Assembly: GCF_001562415.1 (NCBI RefSeq) | Contig: NZ_LOEE01000032.1 | Location: 1 to 64,000 of the forward strand | Origin: Thermotalea metallivorans | GTDB taxonomy: Bacteria; Bacillota; Clostridia; Peptostreptococcales; Thermotaleaceae | DNA length: 64,000 nucleotides | Direction: 5' to 3' | Shown here: positions 6,057 through 13,517 of the stretch, one piece after another | Layout: each line of letters begins with the position of its first letter | Position numbering within the stretch: position 1 is the first letter of the stretch | Made by a program: the position numbers and the translations under genes | Notes under the pieces: model-generated | The model's input: the letters and a program-made list of their open reading frames with translations, nothing else | What the model was told of the DNA's origin: nothing | Database searches by the model: none

Positions 6057-6511
6057 TAAACAATACCTTCTATATCATAGGTTGGTATTTTACCAATATC
6101 TCCAATAGCTTCAATTGTTGGGATTGAACCATCATCAAAGAAAACCGATTCAAGAACACTGCAAGCTGCTAACAAACTATTTTCAGGCGGGTAGTATGTT
6201 CCACCAATTGCAGGGCATTTTTTCAGCTTTATAATAAAATCATTTTGTGCTTCTTGGTTAAATTCTCCATCAACTTCAATAATCGGGAATCCATCTTTCA
6301 GGAAACATTCAACTTCTCTTTCAACACCAAGATATTTACCTTTAGCAATTATTTTGGGCATGGGTTCACCCCGTTTTCTTAAATAGTCACTTTTCATATA
6401 TTCTTCAAATTCCTTTTTCAGTTCTTCAGGTGCATCATCTGTCAAATGCCAGTTGTCACATTCCATAATAAAATAAGGGGAATCTATAAAGCTTGGTCTT
6501 GGTTGTGACAT
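6053..6511 (-). CDS. Hypothetical protein, 152 aa
   Basis: No family recognised. Acidic, soluble, no signal peptide or membrane segment (MSQPRPSFIDSPYFIMECDN ...). The start ATG lies behind CAAAGGAACGG. It is a single-gene unit with its own promoter (TATAAT on the minus strand) and the operator 6529-6546, placed between the terminator of the tape-measure operon and the XRE gene. Its place in a regulated accessory position suggests an element-specific role, such as interference or host benefit; nothing in the sequence names it. Confidence 0.7.
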   Translation of the reverse strand: MSQPRPSFIDSPYFIMECDNWHLTDDAPEELKKEFEEYMKSDYLRKRGEPMPKIIAKGKYLGVEREVECFLKDGFPIIEVDGEFNQEAQNDFIIKLKKCPAIGGTYYPPENSLLAACSVLESVFFDDGSIPTIEAIGDIGKIPTYDIEGIVY

Positions 6512-6528
6512 ATTATTTCACCGTTCCT

Positions 6529-6557
6529 TTGAAAATTAACTTTCAAAAAATATTATA
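6529..6557 (-). promoter_or_regulatory. Promoter -10 with operator, copy 3 of 3
   Basis: TATAAT at 6557-6552 and TTGAAAGTTAATTTTCAA at 6546-6529 on the minus strand, the same order as at 4389-4362. Confidence 0.65.
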
Positions 6558-6761
6558 ACATATTATTTCAAATATTTGGATATAAAATACCCTTGAAGCA
6601 CATAAAGCAATTCAAAGGTATGTTGATAAAGATGAAAAGGAGTATACACAAATGATTATACCTTAAATAAAAGGATATAGTTATTACCGACATCCTTTTA
6701 TATTCCAAATTCAAAAATCAGGAGTTCCCATTTTAGGATTGTGGTATCATTCGCATAAACG
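6558..6761. other. Intergenic region with a short decayed frame
   Basis: A plus-strand frame of about 25 codons around 6592-6666 (EAHKAIQRYVDKDEKEYTQM) ends in TAA without start or ribosome site and may be a gene scrap. An AAAAGGAT/ATCCTTTT hairpin lies at about 6668-6702. Nothing else was identified. Confidence 0.35.
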
Positions 6762-6806
6762 AAAAAAAGCCCAAGGGATAGCCAAAATAAAGGCTGTTCC
6801 TTGGGC
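6762..6806 (-). terminator. Terminator of the tape-measure operon
   Basis: GCCCAAGG/CCTTGGGC with an inner AGCC/GGCT pairing, followed by TTTTTTTC on the minus strand. Confidence 0.8.
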
Positions 6807-6817
6807 ATTTATCATTA

Positions 6818-8767
6818 TTATAGATGCACACCTTCAGCGGCAACCTGCATTGCTTCATATAGTCCTTCAGCAAGGTAATCAATTATGCCATCAAGGTCAG
6901 TATCTTTGCTTACATTGTTGGTTATGCCGCCCATTTCAATCTTGATTTCGGCAGTTGTAAAGCGGTTTATTACTTCCTGTTCTGCCAAGTCACGCATATA
7001 TTCAAGGGTTTCTTCACTCATTTCCATAGAATTAGCCATCTTTGCTGTATTAGCTGCTGTATCAGCTAAATTTTTCATTGCTTCAGCGTTATTGAATATG
7101 GATAAAAAGTCATTATCTTGCGCCGCCTTGGCAGCATTTGCCGCTTGTGCTGCACTTATTTCAGCTTGTCTTTTAGCGGCTGCATCCCATGCATCTGACT
7201 TCATCCTTTCAAGTGCTGCATCCCTTGCAGCCATACCAGCTTCAAGTTGATTCCTGTAATTCTGAAGGTCGGCTTCCCTTGCTCTTTTAGCTGCATCATT
7301 TTCCATTTGTGCAGTTGTTCCAAAGGTTACTTCCTGGATTGCACTAATGGACACCCCTGGAATCTTATTCAGCAGGTTAATGAAATTATTGATGATTCCA
7401 ATTGCACCATTGACCATGTTTTGAAGGATAGTCAGTACATTGGCTTTCATATCACCCATGAAATTCTGAATTCCAACACTTGCTGTCATAATTCCAAACT
7501 TCAGCTTATCCCATAAATCAAGAACCCAATAAACACCTGTAAAGAATCCAATTTTTACCCAATCCCAGGCTGTCAGGATTCCATTCATGCAAATTTTCCA
7601 TGCTATTTCAAGCCCTCCAACTGACTGAACCCATCTGTAAATAGCAGCAATTACAACCCCAACTGCAAGTGCTATCCAAAATAATGGATTACTCATTAAG
7701 GTTGTAAAGAAAGCTTTGGCAGCCCCTGTTGCAATCCATGTTGCAACAGTTTGTATTCCAAGTCCAACTGCATAAGCACCAACAGCAGCAGTAAGCCCCC
7801 AAAATATTGGTTCAAGGGTTGACCAGTTGTCATATATCCATTGCGCCCCTCTACCAATACCCTGAAGCACTGGTTCAAAGGTCTGAAGTAAGGTATTTCC
7901 AACAACTGTTCCAATCTGTCCAATAGTCATTGGCATTTCAGCAAACTTGGCATTGGTTTCATCAGCAGAAGCAAACATTGCATTTTTGATAATGTCAGCA
8001 GTAATTAAGCCTTCAGCGGACATATCTTTTAATTCGCCAACTGATTTCCCCATGTATTCAGCAATGGATTGTGCAAGAAGCGGCGCATTTTCCATAATGC
8101 TTCTGAATTCATCACCTTGTAATTTACCTGCCGCCATTGCCTGTGTAAGCTGGTACATTGCCGCTGTCTGTTCTTGAATACTTGCCCCGCCAATAGCAAA
8201 GTTCTTGTTCATAAGTTCAGTAAATGCAACTATTTCAGCATTGCTTGAAAAAGCATCTTTTGCCATAATTCCAAGCTTGGAAACAGCGGCGGCAGTGTCC
8301 ATATAAGCAACCCTTGAAGCATTTGCTGATTCCAGTATCATATTTTGAAGTTCTTCAGTAGTTTGAAGTCCATCATTCATTAAATCAAGCCTTGCATTTG
8401 TAGAAGTCATGGAATCTGTCAATTCAATAATCTTTTTAGCGCCAAAGGCAGCACCAATTGACATTGTCACACTTTTCAATTTACCCAATAAACCATCAGC
8501 AGCCCCTTGACCATTACGAATATCATTATTGAATTGCTGTTGTGCCTGGTTTGCTTCTCTTATTTGTTGTTCAATCTCATTAAAAGCCAATTCTGCCCTG
8601 TTTAATTCTGTCCTTGCTGCTTGAATACTTGCAGTATCAATTGCATTACCTGAAGCAGTCTGAAGTGCTTCAAAACTTGATATTGTCATATTCAAAGCAT
8701 TGGTTATACTTCTTAATCCTGGTGTCATACCATCATGAATCTGAATAGCTGTTCTTATTGTTGCCAT
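6818..8767 (-). CDS. Phage tail tape-measure protein
   Basis: A 649-residue protein. A coiled N-terminal part (residues 30-80) is followed by the tape-measure domain at about 95-270, recognised by VAFTELMNKNFAIGGASIQE, MYQLTQAMAAGKLQGDEFRS and NAPLLAQSIAEYMG. Hydrophobic segments lie at about 320-385 (ending NPLFWIALAVGVVIAAIYRW), then an alanine-rich coiled region. In siphophages this protein sets tail length and takes part in DNA delivery. A single tail gene without tube, baseplate or head genes is odd in an element this size. It could replace the helper phage's own tape measure. Last gene of the late operon, separated from the previous gene by no spacer. ATG behind AAAGGGGTG. Confidence 0.88.
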   Translation of the reverse strand: MATIRTAIQIHDGMTPGLRSITNALNMTISSFEALQTASGNAIDTASIQAARTELNRAELAFNEIEQQIREANQAQQQFNNDIRNGQGAADGLLGKLKSVTMSIGAAFGAKKIIELTDSMTSTNARLDLMNDGLQTTEELQNMILESANASRVAYMDTAAAVSKLGIMAKDAFSSNAEIVAFTELMNKNFAIGGASIQEQTAAMYQLTQAMAAGKLQGDEFRSIMENAPLLAQSIAEYMGKSVGELKDMSAEGLITADIIKNAMFASADETNAKFAEMPMTIGQIGTVVGNTLLQTFEPVLQGIGRGAQWIYDNWSTLEPIFWGLTAAVGAYAVGLGIQTVATWIATGAAKAFFTTLMSNPLFWIALAVGVVIAAIYRWVQSVGGLEIAWKICMNGILTAWDWVKIGFFTGVYWVLDLWDKLKFGIMTASVGIQNFMGDMKANVLTILQNMVNGAIGIINNFINLLNKIPGVSISAIQEVTFGTTAQMENDAAKRAREADLQNYRNQLEAGMAARDAALERMKSDAWDAAAKRQAEISAAQAANAAKAAQDNDFLSIFNNAEAMKNLADTAANTAKMANSMEMSEETLEYMRDLAEQEVINRFTTAEIKIEMGGITNNVSKDTDLDGIIDYLAEGLYEAMQVAAEGVHL

Positions 8768-9112
8768 TTATAATTCACCCCTTTCTATTTTCCTTCGTTT
8801 TTGCTCTAATTTGAGCATTTCCATATACAATATTTGCCACTTATCTTTGTTTGGAATTCGTTTTGCATTGGAAAGTTCATTTTTAATTTGACGATTAGAT
8901 TTATTCATAATTCTACAAAACCCATCTTTATAAACTTCAAAAAGCTTATGTTCCTTGTTTAAAAGAATAATTCCTGTATCAAGCAGTTGCCCAACTTCTT
9001 CATCAACTGGAACAGTATCATCAGGAACATAGTTAATTTCACTTATGAATGGAAGGAAGCTGAACTTTACCGCCCACAAATGTTTATTGATTACTTCAAT
9101 ATTTTGGTTCAC
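8768..9112 (-). CDS. Hypothetical protein, 114 aa, upstream of the tape-measure gene
   Basis: Not recognised by family. The C-terminal third is basic and helical (RQIKNELSNAKRIPNKDKWQ ... EQKRRKIE). The GTG at 9112 has GAAAGGGGTG eight bases upstream and is preferred over an earlier in-frame start at 9139. In tailed phages the gene before the tape measure usually encodes a tail-assembly chaperone. Size and position would suit that, but I see no sequence support, so this is only a positional guess. Confidence 0.6.
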   Translation of the reverse strand: MNQNIEVINKHLWAVKFSFLPFISEINYVPDDTVPVDEEVGQLLDTGIILLNKEHKLFEVYKDGFCRIMNKSNRQIKNELSNAKRIPNKDKWQILYMEMLKLEQKRRKIERGEL

Positions 9113-9129
9113 TTTGTTTTCACCCCTTT

Positions 9130-9999
9130 CTAACAGCATTGTTTGAGAATTTTATATAGTAAATCATCAACGATTTCCATTCTTTCAAGAACCGTATCAG
9201 GTGAAGCAAATTTATTTATTTTATCCCTGTCATGTTCCAGTGAACTTAACACTTTCCACTGATATTTTTTCATCAATGCTTTACCTTCTTCACTATTTCT
9301 TATTTTTTTAAGTGCACCGAATTCAATTTGTTGAACATACTGATGTGATACATTGAACTTTTTACCTATTTGTTCAATTGATTGTGGTTTCCCCTCTAAT
9401 CCATAATGCAAAATAAGAACTTCCCTGCCAGTAATACCATTTTTCAGCTTGAAGGTTAAATAATTGACATCCATAAAACTAAAATCTTCACCATTGAATT
9501 CTGTTTCTTTACCAAATACTGAATCAAGCACTTCATATAGGTCTTGCCTTAATATTTCATTGTCAATTTCTTCATCAACTTCTAAAAAAGGCTGTTCTGA
9601 ACTTTCATCTGCAAGTAATTCTTCAAGGTTTCTATCATCATCTTCTGACACAACGTTATTAAGACTGTGCATTATTATCCAGTCACTCGTTGAATCACTT
9701 TTTTTAACCCTGGAAATATTTCTGTTTATGAAATTAAGCATTCTACCTTTAATTACTTCACCAGCATAAGCTGATAATTTAACGGGTTCTTCAGTATTAA
9801 ACCTGTATTTTTCAACTGCTTTTATAAAAGCAATCCAACCTTCTTGTTCTAAGTCATCAAAATCAAGTAATGCTTTACTTGCAACACCACAATATTTGTT
9901 GGCAAAATACTTGACCAGCCCTTTATTTTTCTGTATCAGTTCATCTAAAGCAGAATAATTGCCTTCTTGATATGCTTTTACAAGTTCTTCATTAGTCAA
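9130..9999 (-). CDS. Phage-type sigma-70 family RNA polymerase sigma factor
   Basis: About 289 residues. Region 2 lies in the N-terminal third (LIQKNKGLVKYFANKYCGVA, then DDLEQEGWIAFIKAVEKY and SAYAGEVIKGRMLNFI). Region 4 lies at about 195-235 (REVLILHYGLEGKPQSIEQI and NVSHQYVQQIEFGALKKI). A long acidic linker separates them. A GTG at 10008 falls on the ribosome site itself, so the TTG at 9999, eight bases after GAAGGGGG, is the likely start. It probably directs host polymerase to late promoters of the element or of a helper phage. Located in the late operon between a second sigma-like gene and the tape-measure pair. Confidence 0.85.
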   Translation of the reverse strand: MTNEELVKAYQEGNYSALDELIQKNKGLVKYFANKYCGVASKALLDFDDLEQEGWIAFIKAVEKYRFNTEEPVKLSAYAGEVIKGRMLNFINRNISRVKKSDSTSDWIIMHSLNNVVSEDDDRNLEELLADESSEQPFLEVDEEIDNEILRQDLYEVLDSVFGKETEFNGEDFSFMDVNYLTFKLKNGITGREVLILHYGLEGKPQSIEQIGKKFNVSHQYVQQIEFGALKKIRNSEEGKALMKKYQWKVLSSLEHDRDKINKFASPDTVLERMEIVDDLLYKILKQCC

Positions 10000-10020
10000 G
10001 TAATTCACCCCCTTCAGCGA

Positions 10021-10536
10021 CTATCTAAACATAGCCATGATGCTAAGTTCAGGATACAGAATCATTGATAACTTCAGCAAAGCTTTCTTCTTATTCCTTC
10101 TAACTGTTGTAACATCAATATTTAAAGCATCAGCTATTTCATTTCTTGTCTTATCCTCAATATAGGAATTGTAAAAAATAGTGAAGCACCTTTCACCAAC
10201 CATTTCATAAAGCTTTTTAAAAGCTTCATTCATGCCCTTTACAAATATCGCTACTTCACGTTTCTTATTAGCTGGTACTGAAGCATCATTCAGCATAATT
10301 AAGCTTTGCTTGAACCATATAATGTCACTGAAAATGGATGAAATAACTTGTTCCTCATATTCATTAAGCAAATGTGCTTTTCTTAAATCATTTAAAAGGG
10401 TTTCCGCTGCCTGTTTTACTATCTGCTTGACTTCAAATAAATCTAATGTTTCCACCAATAACAACCACCCCCTGAAAACAAATAGCTGCACCAATGCTGA
10501 AGGGGAGTCCACCACCAGTGCAGCTTTTAAATCCAT
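10021..10536 (-). CDS. Sigma-70 region 4-like late regulator
   Basis: A 171-residue protein if read from the ATG at 10536, which overlaps the previous stop codon (TGATG). A shorter form would start at TTG 10458 or GTG 10455, behind AGGGGGTGG. The C-terminal 45 residues (YIEDKTRNEIADALNIDVTT, then VRRNKKKALLKLS) are a sigma region 4-type HTH. No region 2 is visible. Such proteins resemble ArpU-like and other phage late transcription regulators. Paired with the full sigma factor directly downstream. Confidence 0.7.
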   Translation of the reverse strand: MDLKAALVVDSPSALVQLFVFRGWLLLVETLDLFEVKQIVKQAAETLLNDLRKAHLLNEYEEQVISSIFSDIIWFKQSLIMLNDASVPANKKREVAIFVKGMNEAFKKLYEMVGERCFTIFYNSYIEDKTRNEIADALNIDVTTVRRNKKKALLKLSMILYPELSIMAMFR

Positions 10537-10745
10537 CAAATAGCTTTTCTTTCAAGCAGTGCAGCCCCATCACAAGCCCTTGCAAGATAGTAAGAACGAG
10601 TAACATAATCGCCTTCATGCCTGTCCAGTATATATTCAAGGCTGTTGTTTTCTGCACTGGTTGCCTTGACTTCATTCAGATAATCAACCAAACAGTCAAT
10701 ATACTGGTTGTAAGCTGTCTTTAAAGCAAGTTCTTTTTCACTCAT
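10536..10745 (-). CDS. Hypothetical protein, about 69 aa
   Basis: Not recognised. A helical acidic protein (MSEKELALKTAYNQYIDCLV ... YVTRSYYLARACDGAALLER). ATG at 10745; an in-frame GTG at 10757 lies on the AAAGGCGG ribosome site. Its stop overlaps the next start codon, so both are probably translated together within the late operon. Confidence 0.6.
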   Translation of the reverse strand: MSEKELALKTAYNQYIDCLVDYLNEVKATSAENNSLEYILDRHEGDYVTRSYYLARACDGAALLERKAI

Positions 10746-10768
10746 ATCAAATTTCACCGCCTTTCAAA

Positions 10769-11452
10769 TTAAGCTTCCAAAGCATTTGCTAATTCATGAA
10801 TAGTATCAACTTTGGAATTGAATATTTCCATTTTTATTCCTGATTTCATATCCTCTTTTGAATCAAATAAGCTGCCAGCCAATGATTCAACTTCATCCAG
10901 GTTATTAAGCATTGCTGTATAATCCATTACTTTTCCAAAGGTCTTTTGGAATGGATATTGGAAATGAGAACTTAAAATGTCTTTAAATCCTTCACCTTTA
11001 CCATCAGCCCTTGTAATCCCCCTTGTTTCAGGAAATATACCTTCAACAACTTGCTTGAACAACTGCATTGTTTGCATATCATTTTTAAAGGGTTCAAGCA
11101 TTTCAGATAACTGCTTATCAGTAAGGGATTTACCAATTGTTTCAATGAATTTCAAAGCATTAGAAACTTGAATCTGATAATCAGCAGGCTTTGCTTCAGG
11201 TTCACCAATAATGGCTTTCCTTTCTTCAGTAATAATTTCTTTTAACTGCTTGTTAAACATCGTATCAATAGCCTTTAAGCCTTGTTCCTTTTCCTGTTTA
11301 AGCTGTTTTATAATTTCAGCCTTATATTTATCTGTATAGATGGTTGACTGTTGTAAATCGTTAATCTGTTCATCAATTTTGGCATATTCCTTCCTTGCTT
11401 CCCTTTGCATTTCAAATAATTTCTGCACCCTGTTTTTAATCTCTGTTTTCAT
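10769..11452 (-). CDS. Coiled-coil protein after small terminase, possible scaffold-like
   Basis: A 227-residue protein with a heavily charged coiled coil at residues 1-80 (KLFEMQREARKEYAKIDEQI, ... IIKQLKQEKEQGLKAIDTMF) and a helical C-terminal half. No family is certain. In phages a coiled, charged protein a few genes after the terminase is often the capsid scaffold, and several satellites encode scaffold-like proteins that resize helper capsids. By position and composition this is a candidate for such a role; it is inference only. Confidence 0.65.
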   Translation of the reverse strand: MKTEIKNRVQKLFEMQREARKEYAKIDEQINDLQQSTIYTDKYKAEIIKQLKQEKEQGLKAIDTMFNKQLKEIITEERKAIIGEPEAKPADYQIQVSNALKFIETIGKSLTDKQLSEMLEPFKNDMQTMQLFKQVVEGIFPETRGITRADGKGEGFKDILSSHFQYPFQKTFGKVMDYTAMLNNLDEVESLAGSLFDSKEDMKSGIKMEIFNSKVDTIHELANALEA

Positions 11453-11476
11453 GTTTATTTACCAACCTTTCTTTGT

Positions 11477-11989
11477 TTATAATTTTTGAAGCATAATTTT
11501 CAATTCTTCAGTGGTAAGCCCTTCAAAAGGGTTATTATCCAATTGCCCTGATATTTCAACCTTATCCTTAAACATTCCCAAGTGCCTTCCAAGCAGTTCC
11601 AAAGCCTTCAATTTGTCATGAAGTTTAAAAGATATTCCATTGTTGGTTTCTTTGATTTCAGCAATAGCTGAAAGCTTATCTTGCTGGATGCTGTCAGTGT
11701 CAAAGAATTCAACATGGTTATTTTCGATTTTTAAGTAATCAGTAATAATTGAAAAGCCAATCTTACCAAGTTCATGAACAACCATATCCTGTGTTATTCC
11801 TGTTCTTCTCGACCGTTCATCCATCATTTTTTCAATTCTTCTTTGGATGTAGGGTTTTGTAAGGTTTTCATTAGCAATAAACCTTGCTGTTTTAGGGGAA
11901 TACCCTGCCCTGATTGCCGCCTGTGTTGCGTTCAGGTCAATCAGATATTCTTCACAAAACCTTCTTTGTTTCGCTGTCAGCTTTGCCAT
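11477..11989 (-). CDS. terS: Terminase small subunit
   Basis: About 170 residues of the Terminase_2 family: N-terminal HTH (LTAKQRRFCEEYLIDLNATQ, then AAIRAGYSPKTARFIANENL) and the usual helical middle with basic RRIEKMMDERSRRTG. It recognises the packaging site and hands DNA to the large subunit. No large terminase follows, which is the arrangement of phage satellites: they supply their own small subunit to redirect the helper's packaging motor to their genome. ATG at 11989 with AGGTGG upstream. Confidence 0.9.
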   Translation of the reverse strand: MAKLTAKQRRFCEEYLIDLNATQAAIRAGYSPKTARFIANENLTKPYIQRRIEKMMDERSRRTGITQDMVVHELGKIGFSIITDYLKIENNHVEFFDTDSIQQDKLSAIAEIKETNNGISFKLHDKLKALELLGRHLGMFKDKVEISGQLDNNPFEGLTTEELKIMLQKL

Positions 11990-12043
11990 TTTATCCACCT
12001 GCCTTTCTTTTTAAGGTGTCCGATATGTCCGAATACTAACTTT

Positions 12044-12268
12044 TTAATCCAAGTCAGCCAGCACCTGGTTCAACAATGCTTTTAAATCCTCATTACCTTT
12101 GAAGCCATTCAAATCCAGGGTTACTGTTTTACCCATGCGAACTTCATCATTCATATCCTTCCATTTGGGTTTTGAAACCTGAAGCCTTTTAGCTTCCTTG
12201 TAGTACCTGAATTCCCCTTTTTCTGTAATAACAGTTACTGGTGTTTCCATCTCATAATACTTTGCCAT
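12044..12268 (-). CDS. Hypothetical protein, about 74 aa
   Basis: Not recognised. MAKYYEMETPVTVITEKGEF ... ends in an acidic tail. The second ATG (12268) is better spaced from AAAGGAAG than the first (12274). Directly upstream of the small terminase gene in the late operon. Confidence 0.6.
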   Translation of the reverse strand: MAKYYEMETPVTVITEKGEFRYYKEAKRLQVSKPKWKDMNDEVRMGKTVTLDLNGFKGNEDLKALLNQVLADLD

Positions 12269-12285
12269 TTTCATCTTCCTTTCTT

Positions 12286-12546
12286 TTAATCAACTTCATC
12301 AAACCAACCATCATAAATCATGTTCCTGGTGTCCGTTCTGCAATTTTCCCAAGTAAACTGTGGAAAACCTGCTTTTATAAAAGCACTATCAATTTTCATG
12401 ACAATGTTATTTGGTATTGGTGAACCTTTTAGTAAATAATCTTCAATGAATCCAAGGTCATCTTCAGATAAAACATTCAGCATCTGACCAACTGCAATTT
12501 GATTATTTGGCGGCAGCTTGTCCAGGAAATCAACAAATATTGACAT
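12286..12546 (-). CDS. Hypothetical protein, 86 aa
   Basis: Not recognised. It begins MSIFVDFLDKLPPNNQIAVG at the ATG 12546, behind GGGGGTG. A longer in-frame version from 12603 would overlap the upstream gene and lacks a ribosome site. Acidic, probably soluble. Confidence 0.6.
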   Translation of the reverse strand: MSIFVDFLDKLPPNNQIAVGQMLNVLSEDDLGFIEDYLLKGSPIPNNIVMKIDSAFIKAGFPQFTWENCRTDTRNMIYDGWFDEVD

Positions 12547-12548
12547 GC

Positions 12549-12722
12549 TTACACCCCCATAGAACAAAGCTGCAATTTCTTCATCCAATACCTTTCTTGC
12601 CATTCCTTCACCTTTTCAGGATGTTCAGAACGATATTTCCGCTGGTATTCATTCAGCTTATCTCTGTTTTCTTGTTGATACTTTTTTAAGTATTCTTGAC
12701 GGCTTTTTGTTCTGTCATCCAA
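12549..12722 (-). CDS. Small basic phage-type protein, about 57 aa
   Basis: A highly charged helical peptide (SRQEYLKKYQQENRDKLNEY, then QRKYRSEHPEKVKEW), a type of small protein often found in phage genomes. The best start is the TTG at 12722, eight bases after AGGGGG; the GTG at 12731 lies on the ribosome site. It is the first gene of the late operon. Its stop abuts the ribosome site of the next gene. Confidence 0.65.
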   Translation of the reverse strand: MDDRTKSRQEYLKKYQQENRDKLNEYQRKYRSEHPEKVKEWQERYWMKKLQLCSMGV

Positions 12723-12825
12723 TGAATTCACCCCCTAAAAGCATACTTTGCCATAAGATAATTTTACCATTTTGTGACGTTATGTTCATCAATATAACAC
12801 TATATTTAGTATGTTTCTAAAAAAT
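12723..12825 (-). promoter_or_regulatory. Probable start region of the late operon
   Basis: This is the only gap between the Mor-like gene's terminator and the ten-gene leftward run ending at 6818. On the minus strand a TAAAAT lies near 12766 without a clear -35. That would fit a promoter needing an activator, for example the Mor-like protein encoded just upstream. No exact site is claimed. Confidence 0.4.
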
Positions 12826-12847
12826 AAGACACTATATATAGTGTCTT
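12826..12847 (-). terminator. Terminator of the early operon
   Basis: A perfect palindrome (AAGACACTATATATAGTGTC plus TT) lies at the stop codon of the Mor-like gene and is followed by ATTTTTTAG on the minus strand. Confidence 0.65.
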
Positions 12848-13095
12848 TAGTGTTTTTCTATGATTTTGTAAATTGTTCCCCTGCTCAATCCATACTTTGC
12901 AGCCAAATCAGAAACTTCCATTCCAGCAGCATAATCTTTTCTGATAAGATTGTTCCGCTTCTTCCTGTCATGATATTTTTCATTAAAATTCTTGGGTATG
13001 TATATGTTTTTACCTGGAAGATGATTGACCAATTCCTGAAAAGCAGCTTCACCAACAACTTTCTTCAGCTTTTCTATTGAAACCACATTTGACAT
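12847..13095 (-). CDS. Mor/C-family-like transcription activator
   Basis: An 82-residue protein. LVNHLPGKNIYIPKNFNEKY resembles the dimer strand (PG..iYIPK) of the Mor activator family of Mu-like phages. It is followed by the HTH RKDYAAGMEVSDLAAKYGLS, then RGTIYKI. Mor proteins activate middle or late promoters that lack a good -35. Here the gene is the last of the replication operon and sits just before the late operon, the expected place for a switch to late expression. Confidence 0.75.
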   Translation of the reverse strand: MSNVVSIEKLKKVVGEAAFQELVNHLPGKNIYIPKNFNEKYHDRKKRNNLIRKDYAAGMEVSDLAAKYGLSRGTIYKIIEKH

Positions 13096-13490
13096 TATTT
13101 ACACCATCCTTCCAAGTCAATATAATAAGCATCCTGCTTAATTTTAATAATCTTGGTTTGACCAGTTTCTTTGTCCTGGTATGCAAGAATTCTATTTGGA
13201 ATATTGCTGCAATTATTGGAACACCTTGACTTTATCAACTTGCCTTTTTTAATTTCATCCTTATGAACTGCTTCAAACTGCTGACAATGTGGACAACAAA
13301 TATAATAATAACCATTACTGCTTTTGCCTACTGGTTTAACAATATATCTACCATCAACCCTTTTGCTTCTTTCATCAATATAGAAGGTCAATCGGTATTT
13401 TCTATCTATTCTTTCAAAGCCTAAAATGCTTTTACAATTCAATCCTTCATCAGCCAATTCAATAACCTTTTTCAAACTTAATGTACTCAT
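13095..13490 (-). CDS. Zinc-ribbon-like hypothetical protein, 131 aa
   Basis: Family not recognised. A likely metal site is formed by CPHC (about residues 85-88) and CSNNC (about 108-112). The N-terminal LKKVIELADEGLNCKSILGF looks helical. Stop and start overlap with the Mor-like gene downstream. Located between the origin and the activator; a DNA- or RNA-binding role is plausible but unproven. Confidence 0.6.
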   Translation of the reverse strand: MSTLSLKKVIELADEGLNCKSILGFERIDRKYRLTFYIDERSKRVDGRYIVKPVGKSSNGYYYICCPHCQQFEAVHKDEIKKGKLIKSRCSNNCSNIPNRILAYQDKETGQTKIIKIKQDAYYIDLEGWCK

Positions 13491-13517
13491 TTAAACCACC
13501 CTTTCTTAATATTTAGG

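Noticed and set aside
10433-10675. 80-aa minus-strand frame with a hydrophobic C terminus
   Set aside because: It overlaps two better supported genes (10536-10745 and 10021-10536) in another frame.
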